DNA from: CAJXZP01 sp963974475
GTDB taxonomy: Bacteria > Bacteroidota > Bacteroidia > Flavobacteriales_G > Salibacteraceae
Assembly (NCBI GenBank): GCA_963974475.1
Contig: CAXBCR010000009.1
Location: 1 to 64,000 of the forward strand
Direction of reading: 5' to 3'
Length of the DNA: 64,000 nt
Positions within the stretch are counted from its first letter, which is position 1, and each line of letters starts with the position of its first letter. Both the position numbers and the translations under genes were made by a program. The notes beneath the pieces are model-generated. The model saw only the letters and a program-made list of their open reading frames with translations, was not told the origin of the DNA and ran no database searches. Shown in pieces: positions 8,112 through 17,162 of this stretch.

Positions 8112-11100
8112 ATGAGACGCATATTTCAATTACTGATAATAATATTACCACTTGTTGGGTTTTCGCAGAATAATCAAACTTGGGAAAAAGAGTTTAAAAA
8201 AATCGAGAATCACTATAAATACGGAAGGTATTACCAAGCATCTTCCGGAGCAGAAAAAATGCTTAAAAAGATGGTGAAAAAAAATGAGTTGAAAGATTTT
8301 TTCTTGCCTACGCAAGCTTTGAACTACAAATATAAAGCCGCCATTGGGCTCCGATTAGGAAATGACACCTTATTGGATAGAGTAATTTATGAATGGGATT
8401 CTAATGGAATTGTTCTGAATGATTCTATGGGCTTAATGAGTAATATCGCCATTGCCACTTCCGCATTTGCGTTTCAAAAATATGAACAAGCCAATATCCA
8501 TTATCAAAGGGCAGAAAAATACATTAATAAAAAAAGTGATCCATATAAATATTGGGCTCAGTATATTCGTATCGCAAAAATGCAATTGTACTTACAAACC
8601 ATGAGTTACAATACCGCGAAAACGTTTATTGACACTACCATCATGTATCAACGTAATCTCACAAAAAAACGAGTTAAGGTTTTCAATGAAAAGCGTGGTC
8701 AGGAAGAATTTGTAAAGTTGAAAAAGAAGGATTACAAAAACAGGGTAAGTACACTTGGTGTTCTTTTAACAATGAAAGCGGATATCTTTTTGGGGCAAGG
8801 AGATTTAAACAGAGCAGATTCACTTTATGCCAAAAACAATAGAGATGTTTTTGAACTAGTAAAAAGGAAAGATGTAGGTTACCTAAGAAATTGGTACGGT
8901 TTTACAAAGCTTAAAGTTTTAAAGGGAGATCCTTTGGCTGCACTAGATTTGAAGAAAGTCCGAAGAAAGTATGCTTCCAATGTGAAGTACACCATTCCTA
9001 ACCTTACTTACCTTGACATATTTGAAAGTGAAATTCGTGCGGACGCTCAATTAGGTAATTATTCTAGATATGGTTCCGCATTAAAACAATACCAGAGGGA
9101 AGTCTTGAAAAACTATCCCAAAAAATCGGTTCATGATTTTACTGGAGAACACTTAGCTCAGTTAGAGGATTTATCAAAAAGTAAATATAAATCCTTTGGA
9201 AAGCACATGCAGAAACAGTCAACCAAACTGGAAAAGTATTATTCTAAAGATGATGCAGGACAATTACCATTTTTATATGATTTAGCCAAAGCCCAAATTG
9301 GTCAATATGATTACACTGGAGCAAAAAACACGTACGAAAACATTCTTCGAATTGCAGACATTAATAATTCGGATTCAAGTTCATTTTTCTACAATGCCAA
9401 CTTGGAATTAGGCTCCTATTACCTTCATTACACCACTGATTTTGATATTTCGGATTCCATTTACAAAAAATACTTTGATGTTTTTGTATTGAAGGAATTG
9501 CACCCTTACCACCCATATTACGCGAAATTTTTAAATGATTACGCGTTGATAAACACCAAAAATGACGAGTTTAAAAAATCTATAATAAAATACAAACAAC
9601 TTGCCGCTATTACTAAAATAAAGAACGGTAATACTTCTTCAGAATATGCAGAAGTGCTTCAAAACATGGCTCGTGCGCAAGTAGATATGGGCGATTATCC
9701 AGCTGCTGAAAAAAACCTCATCGAAGCAATGGTAGCTTATAAAACTTCTAAAGAAACTAAGAGTCAAAGTTACGTTCATAACCTGCAAGCAATTGGTGAG
9801 TTATATGCCATTAATGGGGATTTTGTGAATTCGAAAAAGAATTTGGAAGAGGCTTACCAAACTGCAAAACGTTTCACTTTAACCAATGAAATGTTACCCA
9901 CCAACATGCACGAAAATTTGGCAGAATTGTATTTCGAATTAGGGAAATATGACGATGCCGAAGATATTATTCTAGAAACCATTGCCTTAAAAACAGAAAA
10001 ACTAGGAGATACAAACGTGGAATTAATTCATCCTTACGCGTTATTAGGTCAGATATATTTGGTTCAAGGTAAGTTAATTGAATCAGAAAAATTCACACTT
10101 AAATCGGTGAACATTGCGAAAGCAAATTATGGCGATAACGCATTGCGATACCTAGAACGAAAAGCACTTCTTGGTAAAGTCTATTATAAACTTGGTGATT
10201 TAAAAAAGTCTATAGAAATATATGACACGGTTATTTCTTCTTACGAATCAAAATTTGGGACCAATTATTTGAATATTGCCAATTTACTTATTTCAAAAAC
10301 AAGGGTTCAATTGGACAAAAACACACCGATTGAGGAGTTAATGGCCAATTTGAATCGAGCGAATGATATCATCACCACGAATGTAAATGACCAACATCCT
10401 AAAATTGCAGAGGTGACAGAACTAAAAGCGATGGTCTATTTGCGCGAAAAAAATTATGACCAAGCTTTAATTCAACTTCAAGCGGCAAATTTAATTTACA
10501 CTTCTACCTATGGTGACAACCATTTTAAAACGGCTGACAACCAAGTGAATATTGCGCTGTTATATTACAAAAAAGGTAATTATGTCAATGCCCACACGTA
10601 CTATGATAAAGCCTTAAGCATTTACAAAAAAATATTTAGTGAATCGCATCCTAAATATGTTTCCACTTTAAGTAAAATAGGACGGACATATTACGCACAA
10701 AAGAATTATAAGAAAGCTGCAGAAAAATTAAGAGAGTCTACGGCAATGTATCTCACCTACATTCAAAACTTTTTCCCTTCCTTATCCGAAGCTGAAAAGA
10801 CCAAATATTGGGCTAGTATCAGCTCCGATTTTGAATTATTCAATTCGGTGGCGTTGCATACGTACAAAGAGGACAAATCGATTGTAGGTGACATGTATAA
10901 CAACCGATTGGCTACCAAAGCGATTTTACTTAACTCTTCCATTAAGCTAAAAGAGCGAGTAATGCAATACGGTTCACCGGAACTGATTGGTAAATATAAA
11001 ACTTGGTTGGATCAAAAGGACGTTTTACTAAAAGCACAAGGCATGAGTAAGAGAACGCTAGACTCATTGCATATTGTAATTCCAGAACTTCAAAGCAAAA

Positions 11101-12350
11101 TCAATACGCTTGAAAAAGAGTTAAGTGAAAGCGCTGAAGGTTTTTCAAGGAATTACGAAAACAAAGCCGTTAATTGGGTGATGGTTAAGAATCAACTATC
11201 TTCTAATGAAGCAGGCGTTGAGATTATCCGTTTTAACTATTTTGATACTGAGTTTACAGACTCAGCCATATACGTAGGTTTATTCGTGACCCAAGAGACA
11301 AAAAACACTCCAGAGATTGTTATTTTGCCTAACGGTAACGAGCTAGAAAGCAAATACTTTAGTTATTACCAAAATGCAGTCAAACAGAAAACAAAAGATA
11401 GAAAATCTTATGCTCAATATTGGGAATATTTTGACTCCAAACTTCGAGGTAAAAATAAAATATACTTTTCCGGAGATGGAGTTTACAATCAAATAAATCC
11501 AGAGACGTTTAAAAACTTTGAAGATACCTATTTGATAAATAAATACACGTTCTACTTTATATCCAACACGCGGGATATTCTAGACCAGCAGCATAGTTCG
11601 TCCACAATTCCAAATACAAATACTACCGCGGTTCTTTTTGGAAATCCATTATTTTCTACCGATTCAGTATCTGCCAATTCCTCCAATAGTATTACTCCAT
11701 TGGACCCATTGCCTGGTGCAGAATTGGAAGTCGAGAAGTTGAATACTTTTTTAAAGGATAATAAGTGGACTACCGAAACGTATATAGGAGCAGTGGCAAG
11801 TGAAACCAAATTGAAAGCAATACAAAGTCCTCGGATTTTACATATTGCTACTCACGGATTTTTCATGGCAGATGAACACCAAAACCATTCGTCTGAAATA
11901 ATTGGAGATGAAGCAGAACAAGCTAGTAACCCTTTGTTACGTTCGGGTTTGTTGTTTACCGGAGCTGCCCCATTGCTAGCTACTGAAAATGTATATAAAT
12001 TCAATCAAGAAGATGGGGTCTTAACTGCCTTTGAAGCCATGAATCTTAATTTAGACCATACTGAATTAGTTTTTCTTAGCGCTTGTGAAACTGGGCGTGG
12101 GGAAGTGAAATCTGGAGAAGGTGTATATGGCTTACAACGATCATTTATTGTAGCTGGAGCGCAGAATGTGGTAATGACCTTGTTTAAAGTGGATGATGCC
12201 GTTACCCAAAAACTGGTAACCCAATTTTACACAGAATGGATTAAGACAGGCGATAAAAGAGCTGCCTTCATAAATGCAAAAAAAGCCATTCTTAAAGAAT
12301 ACAAAGACCCAATTTATTGGGGTTCGTTCATTATGGTAGGGTTGGATTAA
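8112..12350 (+). CDS. Exported TPR-CHAT caspase-like protein
   Basis: This is a 1412-residue protein with a signal peptide (MRRIFQLLIIILPLVGFSQ). About 900 residues of TPR/helical repeats follow, many with the A-x3-Y and Y-x2-G-x-Y-x-x-A spacing of TPRs. A helical linker with coiled-coil character (about 960-1010) leads to a C-terminal CHAT domain (about 1060-1412). CHAT domains are caspase-fold peptidases. The predicted His-Cys dyad is present: His1248 in IATHGFF and Cys1325 in LSACETG. The export signal makes it a periplasmic or secreted protease-like protein, unlike the cytoplasmic TPR-CHAT proteins of CRISPR systems. The target is unknown. A strong bidirectional terminator follows. CHAT, FecR-like and CHASE2 proteins are often gene neighbours in other bacteria, and both others lie immediately downstream here. 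Confidence 0.88.
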   Translation: MRRIFQLLIIILPLVGFSQNNQTWEKEFKKIENHYKYGRYYQASSGAEKMLKKMVKKNELKDFFLPTQALNYKYKAAIGLRLGNDTLLDRVIYEWDSNGIVLNDSMGLMSNIAIATSAFAFQKYEQANIHYQRAEKYINKKSDPYKYWAQYIRIAKMQLYLQTMSYNTAKTFIDTTIMYQRNLTKKRVKVFNEKRGQEEFVKLKKKDYKNRVSTLGVLLTMKADIFLGQGDLNRADSLYAKNNRDVFELVKRKDVGYLRNWYGFTKLKVLKGDPLAALDLKKVRRKYASNVKYTIPNLTYLDIFESEIRADAQLGNYSRYGSALKQYQREVLKNYPKKSVHDFTGEHLAQLEDLSKSKYKSFGKHMQKQSTKLEKYYSKDDAGQLPFLYDLAKAQIGQYDYTGAKNTYENILRIADINNSDSSSFFYNANLELGSYYLHYTTDFDISDSIYKKYFDVFVLKELHPYHPYYAKFLNDYALINTKNDEFKKSIIKYKQLAAITKIKNGNTSSEYAEVLQNMARAQVDMGDYPAAEKNLIEAMVAYKTSKETKSQSYVHNLQAIGELYAINGDFVNSKKNLEEAYQTAKRFTLTNEMLPTNMHENLAELYFELGKYDDAEDIILETIALKTEKLGDTNVELIHPYALLGQIYLVQGKLIESEKFTLKSVNIAKANYGDNALRYLERKALLGKVYYKLGDLKKSIEIYDTVISSYESKFGTNYLNIANLLISKTRVQLDKNTPIEELMANLNRANDIITTNVNDQHPKIAEVTELKAMVYLREKNYDQALIQLQAANLIYTSTYGDNHFKTADNQVNIALLYYKKGNYVNAHTYYDKALSIYKKIFSESHPKYVSTLSKIGRTYYAQKNYKKAAEKLRESTAMYLTYIQNFFPSLSEAEKTKYWASISSDFELFNSVALHTYKEDKSIVGDMYNNRLATKAILLNSSIKLKERVMQYGSPELIGKYKTWLDQKDVLLKAQGMSKRTLDSLHIVIPELQSKINTLEKELSESAEGFSRNYENKAVNWVMVKNQLSSNEAGVEIIRFNYFDTEFTDSAIYVGLFVTQETKNTPEIVILPNGNELESKYFSYYQNAVKQKTKDRKSYAQYWEYFDSKLRGKNKIYFSGDGVYNQINPETFKNFEDTYLINKYTFYFISNTRDILDQQHSSSTIPNTNTTAVLFGNPLFSTDSVSANSSNSITPLDPLPGAELEVEKLNTFLKDNKWTTETYIGAVASETKLKAIQSPRILHIATHGFFMADEHQNHSSEIIGDEAEQASNPLLRSGLLFTGAAPLLATENVYKFNQEDGVLTAFEAMNLNLDHTELVFLSACETGRGEVKSGEGVYGLQRSFIVAGAQNVVMTLFKVDDAVTQKLVTQFYTEWIKTGDKRAAFINAKKAILKEYKDPIYWGSFIMVGLD

Positions 12351-12369
12351 AATTACATTCTAAACCAGT

Positions 12370-12411
12370 AAAAAAGGGAGCTTTCAATAAGAATTGGAAG
12401 CTCCCTTTTTT
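12370..12411 (+). terminator. Rho-independent terminator after the CHAT gene
   Basis: AAAAAGGGAGCTT pairs with AAGCTCCCTTTTT across a loop of about 15 bases and is followed by T residues. The A-run on the other side means it could also stop minus-strand transcription. Confidence 0.9.
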
Positions 12412-12664
12412 ATTACCATCCTACCCATTCCATCGGTATTTTATACATTAGGTAATCCTATCGAAATATGCAGAACAGACGTTGTATATTCACTCTTATG
12501 CTTCTATTACTTATTAACTAGGCTAGATATTCAAATCGATGCAGTATAGCCTTCCTCACACTATAACCAGTATCGTGTAAGTAAGATTGCTCCATCTAGT
12601 ACAGCTTTCCTAGCCTTTCAGTATTCACAAGGTTCAGTGGCCAGAACCAAAATATAGCTCATAA
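12412..12664. other. Intergenic stretch between two terminators, nothing recognised
   Basis: About 250 bases with no usable frame on either strand, no tRNA-like cloverleaf and no strong hairpin. It separates the CHAT terminator from the terminator of the FecR-like gene. A small RNA cannot be excluded by reading alone. Confidence 0.35.
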
Positions 12665-12698
12665 AAAAAGCCCTCAGCGTAAACTGAAGGCTTTTCAA
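12665..12698 (-). terminator. Terminator of the FecR-like gene
   Basis: On the minus strand AAAAGCCTTCAG and CTGAGGGCTTTTTTT pair (one mismatch) around a six-base loop and run into T residues, 15 bases past the stop codon. Confidence 0.85.
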
Positions 12699-12712
12699 TA
12701 TTTTATTACTTC

Positions 12713-13639
12713 CTAATTTTCTACTTTCACAGACTCAAGTCCAATTTTAAATAAGAACATATTGTAGGCATCTTGAAACTCAACAATGTTTGGTTCTTTT
12801 TCAATCGCACTTTCATAGTAAGGAATTGCATTTAAAAACAACTCTTGATCCTCCAGATAAGTAGCAATAACCATATCTCCTATTGCAGAATTAGCTGGCA
12901 CCTCATTTCGAAGCATATTCAAATCAGTTTCATATTTAGCCATTTCTGAACGTGTTGGAACTTGCAAAGAAATATAGCCTGAATTATTTTCAGAAACAGC
13001 AGCATCAGCCACTTTCATTTTATACATCTGCCCCGGTTTCAAATTCAATTTTGAAAAATCGATGGAAATTGATTTTTGAGCGGTTTCTTCAGTGAAAATT
13101 GATTCTTCGTAAAGGTTTACAATAGAAACTTTATAGGAAGTCGCATCGTTTTTAGGAAACCATTGAATACTTCCTTCAGTACCAGCAATTTTGGTTGTTT
13201 CGGGTAGGAACACCACAATTTCTTTGTTCTCAACAGATCGTTCTACCGAACCTGTATATTTCATATTTCGAGAAGTGTTATCATCCACTTTACTCATATC
13301 ATTCACCAAAAGACTAAGATATTTTTGCGCTAAAGATGTTTCGCCACTTGCTAAAGCATTTGCCAAATCTTTCACATAATATACGCCACCTTTTTTTAGT
13401 TCCAAGGCTTTACCTTCGGAACTCACTAAACCAACATAACTTGTTGTTCCAGTAATAATGATTTTATCGTCTAAAAATATTTTCACACCCGTAGAAATTG
13501 GGGTGTATTCATCTGGATTAGCGCCTCGTTGAACCATACAGGTTCCTTTTGCCGCGAGTGTTTTAAACACAGCATCTTGTGCATATCCAGATATGGCAAG
13601 AATACTTGCGAACAGAATAAATGCTAATTTTTTCATCAT
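12713..13639 (-). CDS. Exported FecR-like protein
   Basis: The start was moved from 13705 to the ATG-ATG pair at 13639/13636, which gives a normal signal peptide (MKKLAFILFASILAISGYAQ). The protein is about 308 residues. Residues 25-100 resemble the FecR barrel seen in secreted proteins (a G-x-x-x-VQRG core, then ...GVKIFLDDKIIITG... and LELKKGGVYYV). The middle part has an Ig- or sugar-binding-like beta fold, and the C-terminal 60 residues look like one TPR pair (IPYYESAIEKEP). In Fe signalling FecR is an anti-sigma factor, but this one has no cytoplasmic segment, so it is not a classical sigma regulator. It is divergent from the CHASE2 gene with about 120 bases between starts. Confidence 0.75.
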   Translation of the reverse strand: MMKKLAFILFASILAISGYAQDAVFKTLAAKGTCMVQRGANPDEYTPISTGVKIFLDDKIIITGTTSYVGLVSSEGKALELKKGGVYYVKDLANALASGETSLAQKYLSLLVNDMSKVDDNTSRNMKYTGSVERSVENKEIVVFLPETTKIAGTEGSIQWFPKNDATSYKVSIVNLYEESIFTEETAQKSISIDFSKLNLKPGQMYKMKVADAAVSENNSGYISLQVPTRSEMAKYETDLNMLRNEVPANSAIGDMVIATYLEDQELFLNAIPYYESAIEKEPNIVEFQDAYNMFLFKIGLESVKVEN

Positions 13640-13759
13640 AATAGTTTGTTTAGGAACATAATAATTTGGAATGCCTACGAATATAACCAAATATTTAATA
13701 ACCACCTCAAAATCAACTATAAAAATATATATTATTTTTGGTTATTCAAAACTATACTT

Positions 13760-14977
13760 ATGAAAATTTTTATTCGGAAAAGTGTGCTTATTTGTACACT
13801 CTTTATTTTCGGTTTTCTTTACTTTCTTTCTCACCTACCTATAAAGTTGGATTTATTGGACCCAATAGGAAAAGCGTTAGCCGATTTTGAATTAACGGAT
13901 TTAGTTTTTAGTCAATTACGACCCGAACAAACATTAGATACTAATATCGTTTTAGTCAATATTTCGCATTTGAGTCGCTCGGAAATTGGCCAACAAATTG
14001 ACATTTTGAACAAATATGAGCCGAAAGTAATTGGAATTGATGCTTTTTTCAGAAAGAAAAAGGCTTTTGAAGAAGACATTCAGCTTATCATGGCGTTGTC
14101 GCAAGTGAAAAATTTGGTAATGGTTTCGGATTTAGAGAAATTGCGAGATGACAATTCTTGTTTTGACTCCTTGTCTACCTCTCATCCTCAATTTAATCAA
14201 TTTGCGGTAAATGGATTTGCAGATGTGGTGACAAGTGAAGTAAGCTACCGAACTATTCGTAAAGTAGCTCCTCAAAAATGCTTGGGCGATTCATTGGTTT
14301 TATCTTTTCCAGTTACGCTAGCACAAACGCTGGACTCCTCATCTGTCGTGGATTTATTGGCACGAAACAACTCTGAAGAAACCATAAATTGGAGAGGAAA
14401 TTACACGAAATTCTTCCGGTTGGATGCCCAACAATTACTGAATGAAGAAAGTGACTTTTCATTTATCAAAGGAAAAATTGTACTGATGGGATTTTTGGGC
14501 GAACGAGTTTTGGGAGAAAAGTCGTTGGAAGATACCTTTTACACTCCTTTAAACAAACAATCGGCAGGAAGGGCTGACCCAGATATGTATGGAGTTACGG
14601 TTCATGCTAATACCATTTCCATGATTTTGAAAAGAGATTATATTAACACTCCTCCAGCATGGTTTGATGGACTAATTGCCTTCGTTTTGGTGTACCTAAA
14701 TGTGGCCGTTTTTATTTGGATAGGTGATCGATTTAAAATGTATTATGACCTTATCACTAAGGTGGTAATTTTGGCAGAAGTCGCAACTTTATTTGGTTTA
14801 GTCATATTAATACTTCTGTACTTTCAAATTAAAGTAAATTTAACCATCGCCATCATTGCCATCATTTTCTCCGGTGACTTAACGGAACTATACATTGGCT
14901 CTTTGCGGGACATGGCCTTGACTTGGACAAAAAAATTAGGATTAGATTTAGAAAAATATACCACCAAAAACACCTAA
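13760..14977 (+). CDS. CHASE2-domain membrane protein without an output domain
   Basis: The ATG at 13760 is preferred to the earlier one at 13646, because the first 38 residues of the long frame are not signal-like while MKIFIRKSVLICTLFIFGFLYFL is an ideal N-terminal helix. The protein has 405 residues: one TM, an extracytoplasmic CHASE2 sensor (about 30-300; hallmark segments NIVLVNIS and PKVIGIDAFF), and three C-terminal TM helices. CHASE2 normally sits in front of adenylate cyclase, kinase or GGDEF domains. Here the protein ends about 20 residues after the last helix, so signalling must involve a partner or be lost. It is convergent with the glucosaminidase gene, and the stop codons overlap. 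Confidence 0.83.
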   Translation: MKIFIRKSVLICTLFIFGFLYFLSHLPIKLDLLDPIGKALADFELTDLVFSQLRPEQTLDTNIVLVNISHLSRSEIGQQIDILNKYEPKVIGIDAFFRKKKAFEEDIQLIMALSQVKNLVMVSDLEKLRDDNSCFDSLSTSHPQFNQFAVNGFADVVTSEVSYRTIRKVAPQKCLGDSLVLSFPVTLAQTLDSSSVVDLLARNNSEETINWRGNYTKFFRLDAQQLLNEESDFSFIKGKIVLMGFLGERVLGEKSLEDTFYTPLNKQSAGRADPDMYGVTVHANTISMILKRDYINTPPAWFDGLIAFVLVYLNVAVFIWIGDRFKMYYDLITKVVILAEVATLFGLVILILLYFQIKVNLTIAIIAIIFSGDLTELYIGSLRDMALTWTKKLGLDLEKYTTKNT

Positions 14978-15939
14978 GGTCTTCTGAGATATATTTTTTG
15001 TCCTGGTTTTAGTATTTCATTTTTGGATAGCTTATTATATCTACGAATTTTACTCATTTTCACTCCGTATTGTTGTGAAATTATCCAAATCGAATCTCCA
15101 CTTTTGGTGATATGATAGGTTTTCTTTGCCTTATTCTTTTTAGGCTGTAAATACACTTTTTCGCCTTCCCTGAAACGGTAGGTTTTTTTGACATTATTAT
15201 AAGCCATAATTTGCCAAGGACCCATTTCCATTTTTTTAGCAAGGGATTCGGGTGAATCTCCTTTGGAGGCAACGATAAATTTGATTTTATTATCGGATAA
15301 TTTTACCATAGGTTTCCCATAATAATCCACGTCCTCAAATTGGTCATCACTATCATATTTTTGATTTGGGCCTTTGGCAGCAATTGGTATTTGCTCTTTC
15401 TTAGGTTTGATTTTTCCTTTTCCAAGCGCCTCTTTGTCTATATCATATAAATGGTAATCCTCAATGATTTTTATAAGCATTTTAGGGTATTTGGGATTGG
15501 TGGCGTACCCTGCTTTTTTAAGCTCATGCGCCCATCCTTTGTAATCTGTTATTTTGAGTTCAAAACATTTGGCATACCTTGTTTTATGCAAAAAATCGGC
15601 ATGGTCGGCATACGAATCTTCAACGGTTTTGTATACTCTAAAACACTCTTGCTTTTTATCATCATCGTGGTAAGTTTTTTCTCCCGTCCAAGAGCTATGA
15701 CACTTAATTCCAAAATGATTATTGGATTTTTTCGCCAATTCACTATTCCCATTACCGCTTTCTAAAAGCCCTTGCGCCAACGTAATACTTGCGGGTACCT
15801 TATGTTTTCGCATATTACTAATGGCGACATCTTTATACTTCTCAATGTATTGCTCTCGCGTCATTTTGGTTTGCGCTTGCACAGATGAACTTACTAATAA
15901 GAAAGTACTGAATACTAAAAAAATAAAAATGTTTTTCAT
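14974..15939 (-). CDS. LysM-containing peptidoglycan glucosaminidase
   Basis: The protein has 321 residues with a signal peptide (1-22, ...VQAQ). A glucosaminidase domain covers about 28-170, with the catalytic Glu in LLESGNG (near 54) and the NHFGIKC motif. It hydrolyses the GlcNAc-MurNAc backbone. A basic linker follows, then a LysM-like module (about 220-265) and a clear C-terminal LysM (about 272-319; YHITKSGDSIWIISQQYGV) that bind peptidoglycan. Homologues of this arrangement are called FlgJ-like or mannosyl-glycoprotein endo-beta-N-acetylglucosaminidase. A TACTTTTG promoter-like box lies about 25 bases upstream. Confidence 0.92.
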   Translation of the reverse strand: MKNIFIFLVFSTFLLVSSSVQAQTKMTREQYIEKYKDVAISNMRKHKVPASITLAQGLLESGNGNSELAKKSNNHFGIKCHSSWTGEKTYHDDDKKQECFRVYKTVEDSYADHADFLHKTRYAKCFELKITDYKGWAHELKKAGYATNPKYPKMLIKIIEDYHLYDIDKEALGKGKIKPKKEQIPIAAKGPNQKYDSDDQFEDVDYYGKPMVKLSDNKIKFIVASKGDSPESLAKKMEMGPWQIMAYNNVKKTYRFREGEKVYLQPKKNKAKKTYHITKSGDSIWIISQQYGVKMSKIRRYNKLSKNEILKPGQKIYLRRP

Positions 15940-15964
15940 GAAAATAACCGTTTCGTGTAACTCA

Positions 15965-15972
15965 CAAAAGTA
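15965..15972 (-). promoter_or_regulatory. Putative -7 element TACTTTTG for the glucosaminidase gene
   Basis: It matches TAnnTTTG, the -7 element of Bacteroidota sigma-ABfr promoters, 25 bases before the ATG. I see no convincing -33 TTG. Confidence 0.45.
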
Positions 15973-16125
15973 GCCTTGATTACGAATAGTCTTGGTTTTT
16001 AGAAATAGGGATACAAACAGAGGGGTGTTAATTGGTTTTTGGTTATGGCTATGGCTTTGTTCAACTATTCATTTTTTTCGCCTTCGCCTTTCCCTTTGCC
16101 TTCGCTAAAATTAACCCAACCACAA

Positions 16126-17043
16126 TTATAGGGGCAGCACCACTCCTTTCTTTTCCATAAGGCCTAAATTACCTTGAACCCCACCGGTATGGATAGCTGA
16201 AATGACACTTCCTTTTTTGAAATAATCTTTTTTTAGCAAGTCAAACAATCCGAACATCATTTTACCATTGTAAACTGCATCTAATGAAATGTCATGGTCT
16301 CTTTTGAATTCATTTATAAAGTCGACCAATCCAGGATTCAATTTAGCAAATCCCCCAAAATCATAGGCTGTAATAATTTCAAAATCGGCTTTTACCACTT
16401 TCCCGAATTCTTTCAAAAACTGACTGACATCCGCTTGCATAAAACCTCCATTCTTCATTGCAGGAAAACCCAAAACACATTGCGATTGCTTTGCTCCTGC
16501 TACAATTCCAGCCATGGTGGAACCCGTTCCACAGGCGGTTAAAATATGCGTGGTTTCTGGATGAATATCCTCATTAATCTCCACACAACCTTTCATTCCA
16601 AGCACATTTCCGCCTCCCATTGGCACATAAGAAAAAGCGCCTAATTCCATTTTTAATTTGGGTAAATAATCACTTTCTATTCTATTAAATTCTTCTTTCG
16701 AAAAGAATCGGATTTCCATGCCAAGTTCTGCCGCTTTTTTTAAAGTGGTGTTACTTCTATACGCTTCATAGCCTCTTATGAGTCCGATAGTTTGAAAGCC
16801 AAACACTTTACCCGCCTCCGCCACTGCAGCTATGTGATTGGAATGCGAACCTCCAACGGTCACAACGGTTTTTATGCCAACTTCAGCAACCGACAGTAGG
16901 TTGTATTTCAACTTACGCCATTTATTACCCGAAATTCCAGGATGCAGTAAATCATCGCGTAGCATAAACACTTCCACTCCCTTTTCTTCAAAAAGAGGGT
17001 GAAACAATTGTTGTGATACCGATTTTTTTGGTGGCCAATTCAT
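16126..17043 (-). CDS. ACC deaminase / D-cysteine desulfhydrase-family PLP enzyme
   Basis: This is a 305-residue fold-type II PLP enzyme. The PLP lysine is in GNKWRKLKYN (near residue 41), followed by the GGSHSNHIAA phosphate and catalytic motif (about 63-72) and a glycine-rich PLP phosphate loop TACGTGSTMAG (about 169). The family covers 1-aminocyclopropane-1-carboxylate deaminase, D-cysteine desulfhydrase and related enzymes, and the true substrate cannot be set from sequence. Many bacterial members act on D-cysteine or related amino acids, so I do not assign ACC deaminase activity. The gene stands alone and is divergent from pheT. Confidence 0.87.
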   Translation of the reverse strand: MNWPPKKSVSQQLFHPLFEEKGVEVFMLRDDLLHPGISGNKWRKLKYNLLSVAEVGIKTVVTVGGSHSNHIAAVAEAGKVFGFQTIGLIRGYEAYRSNTTLKKAAELGMEIRFFSKEEFNRIESDYLPKLKMELGAFSYVPMGGGNVLGMKGCVEINEDIHPETTHILTACGTGSTMAGIVAGAKQSQCVLGFPAMKNGGFMQADVSQFLKEFGKVVKADFEIITAYDFGGFAKLNPGLVDFINEFKRDHDISLDAVYNGKMMFGLFDLLKKDYFKKGSVISAIHTGGVQGNLGLMEKKGVVLPL

Positions 17044-17136
17044 AGCTACAAATTAACACATCTCCATGCTTTTAAAACAGGTTTTGAATCGTTTAAATTT
17101 GGAGGAATATCACTACCATTCTACCAACAATAATCC

Positions 17137-17144
17137 TAATTTTG
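17137..17144 (+). promoter_or_regulatory. Putative -7 element TAATTTTG for pheT
   Basis: It matches the Bacteroidota TAnnTTTG consensus and lies 18 bases before the pheT ATG. No clear -33 TTG is visible. Confidence 0.5.
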
Positions 17145-17162
17145 CAGCTTATTTTTTGACAC

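Noticed and set aside
8112..12350. TPR-CHAT protein as part of a type III-E CRISPR (Craspase) system
   Set aside because: It has a secretion signal, and no CRISPR array, Cas7 fusion or RAMP gene is present.
12412..12664. tRNA or small RNA between the two terminators
   Set aside because: No cloverleaf, no CCA-like end and no strong paired structure.
12713..13639. Classical FecR anti-sigma factor
   Set aside because: It has a signal peptide and no cytoplasmic anti-sigma segment, and no adjacent fecI-type gene.
16126..17043. ACC deaminase by name
   Set aside because: The family is broad and D-cysteine desulfhydrase or other amino-acid activities are equally likely.
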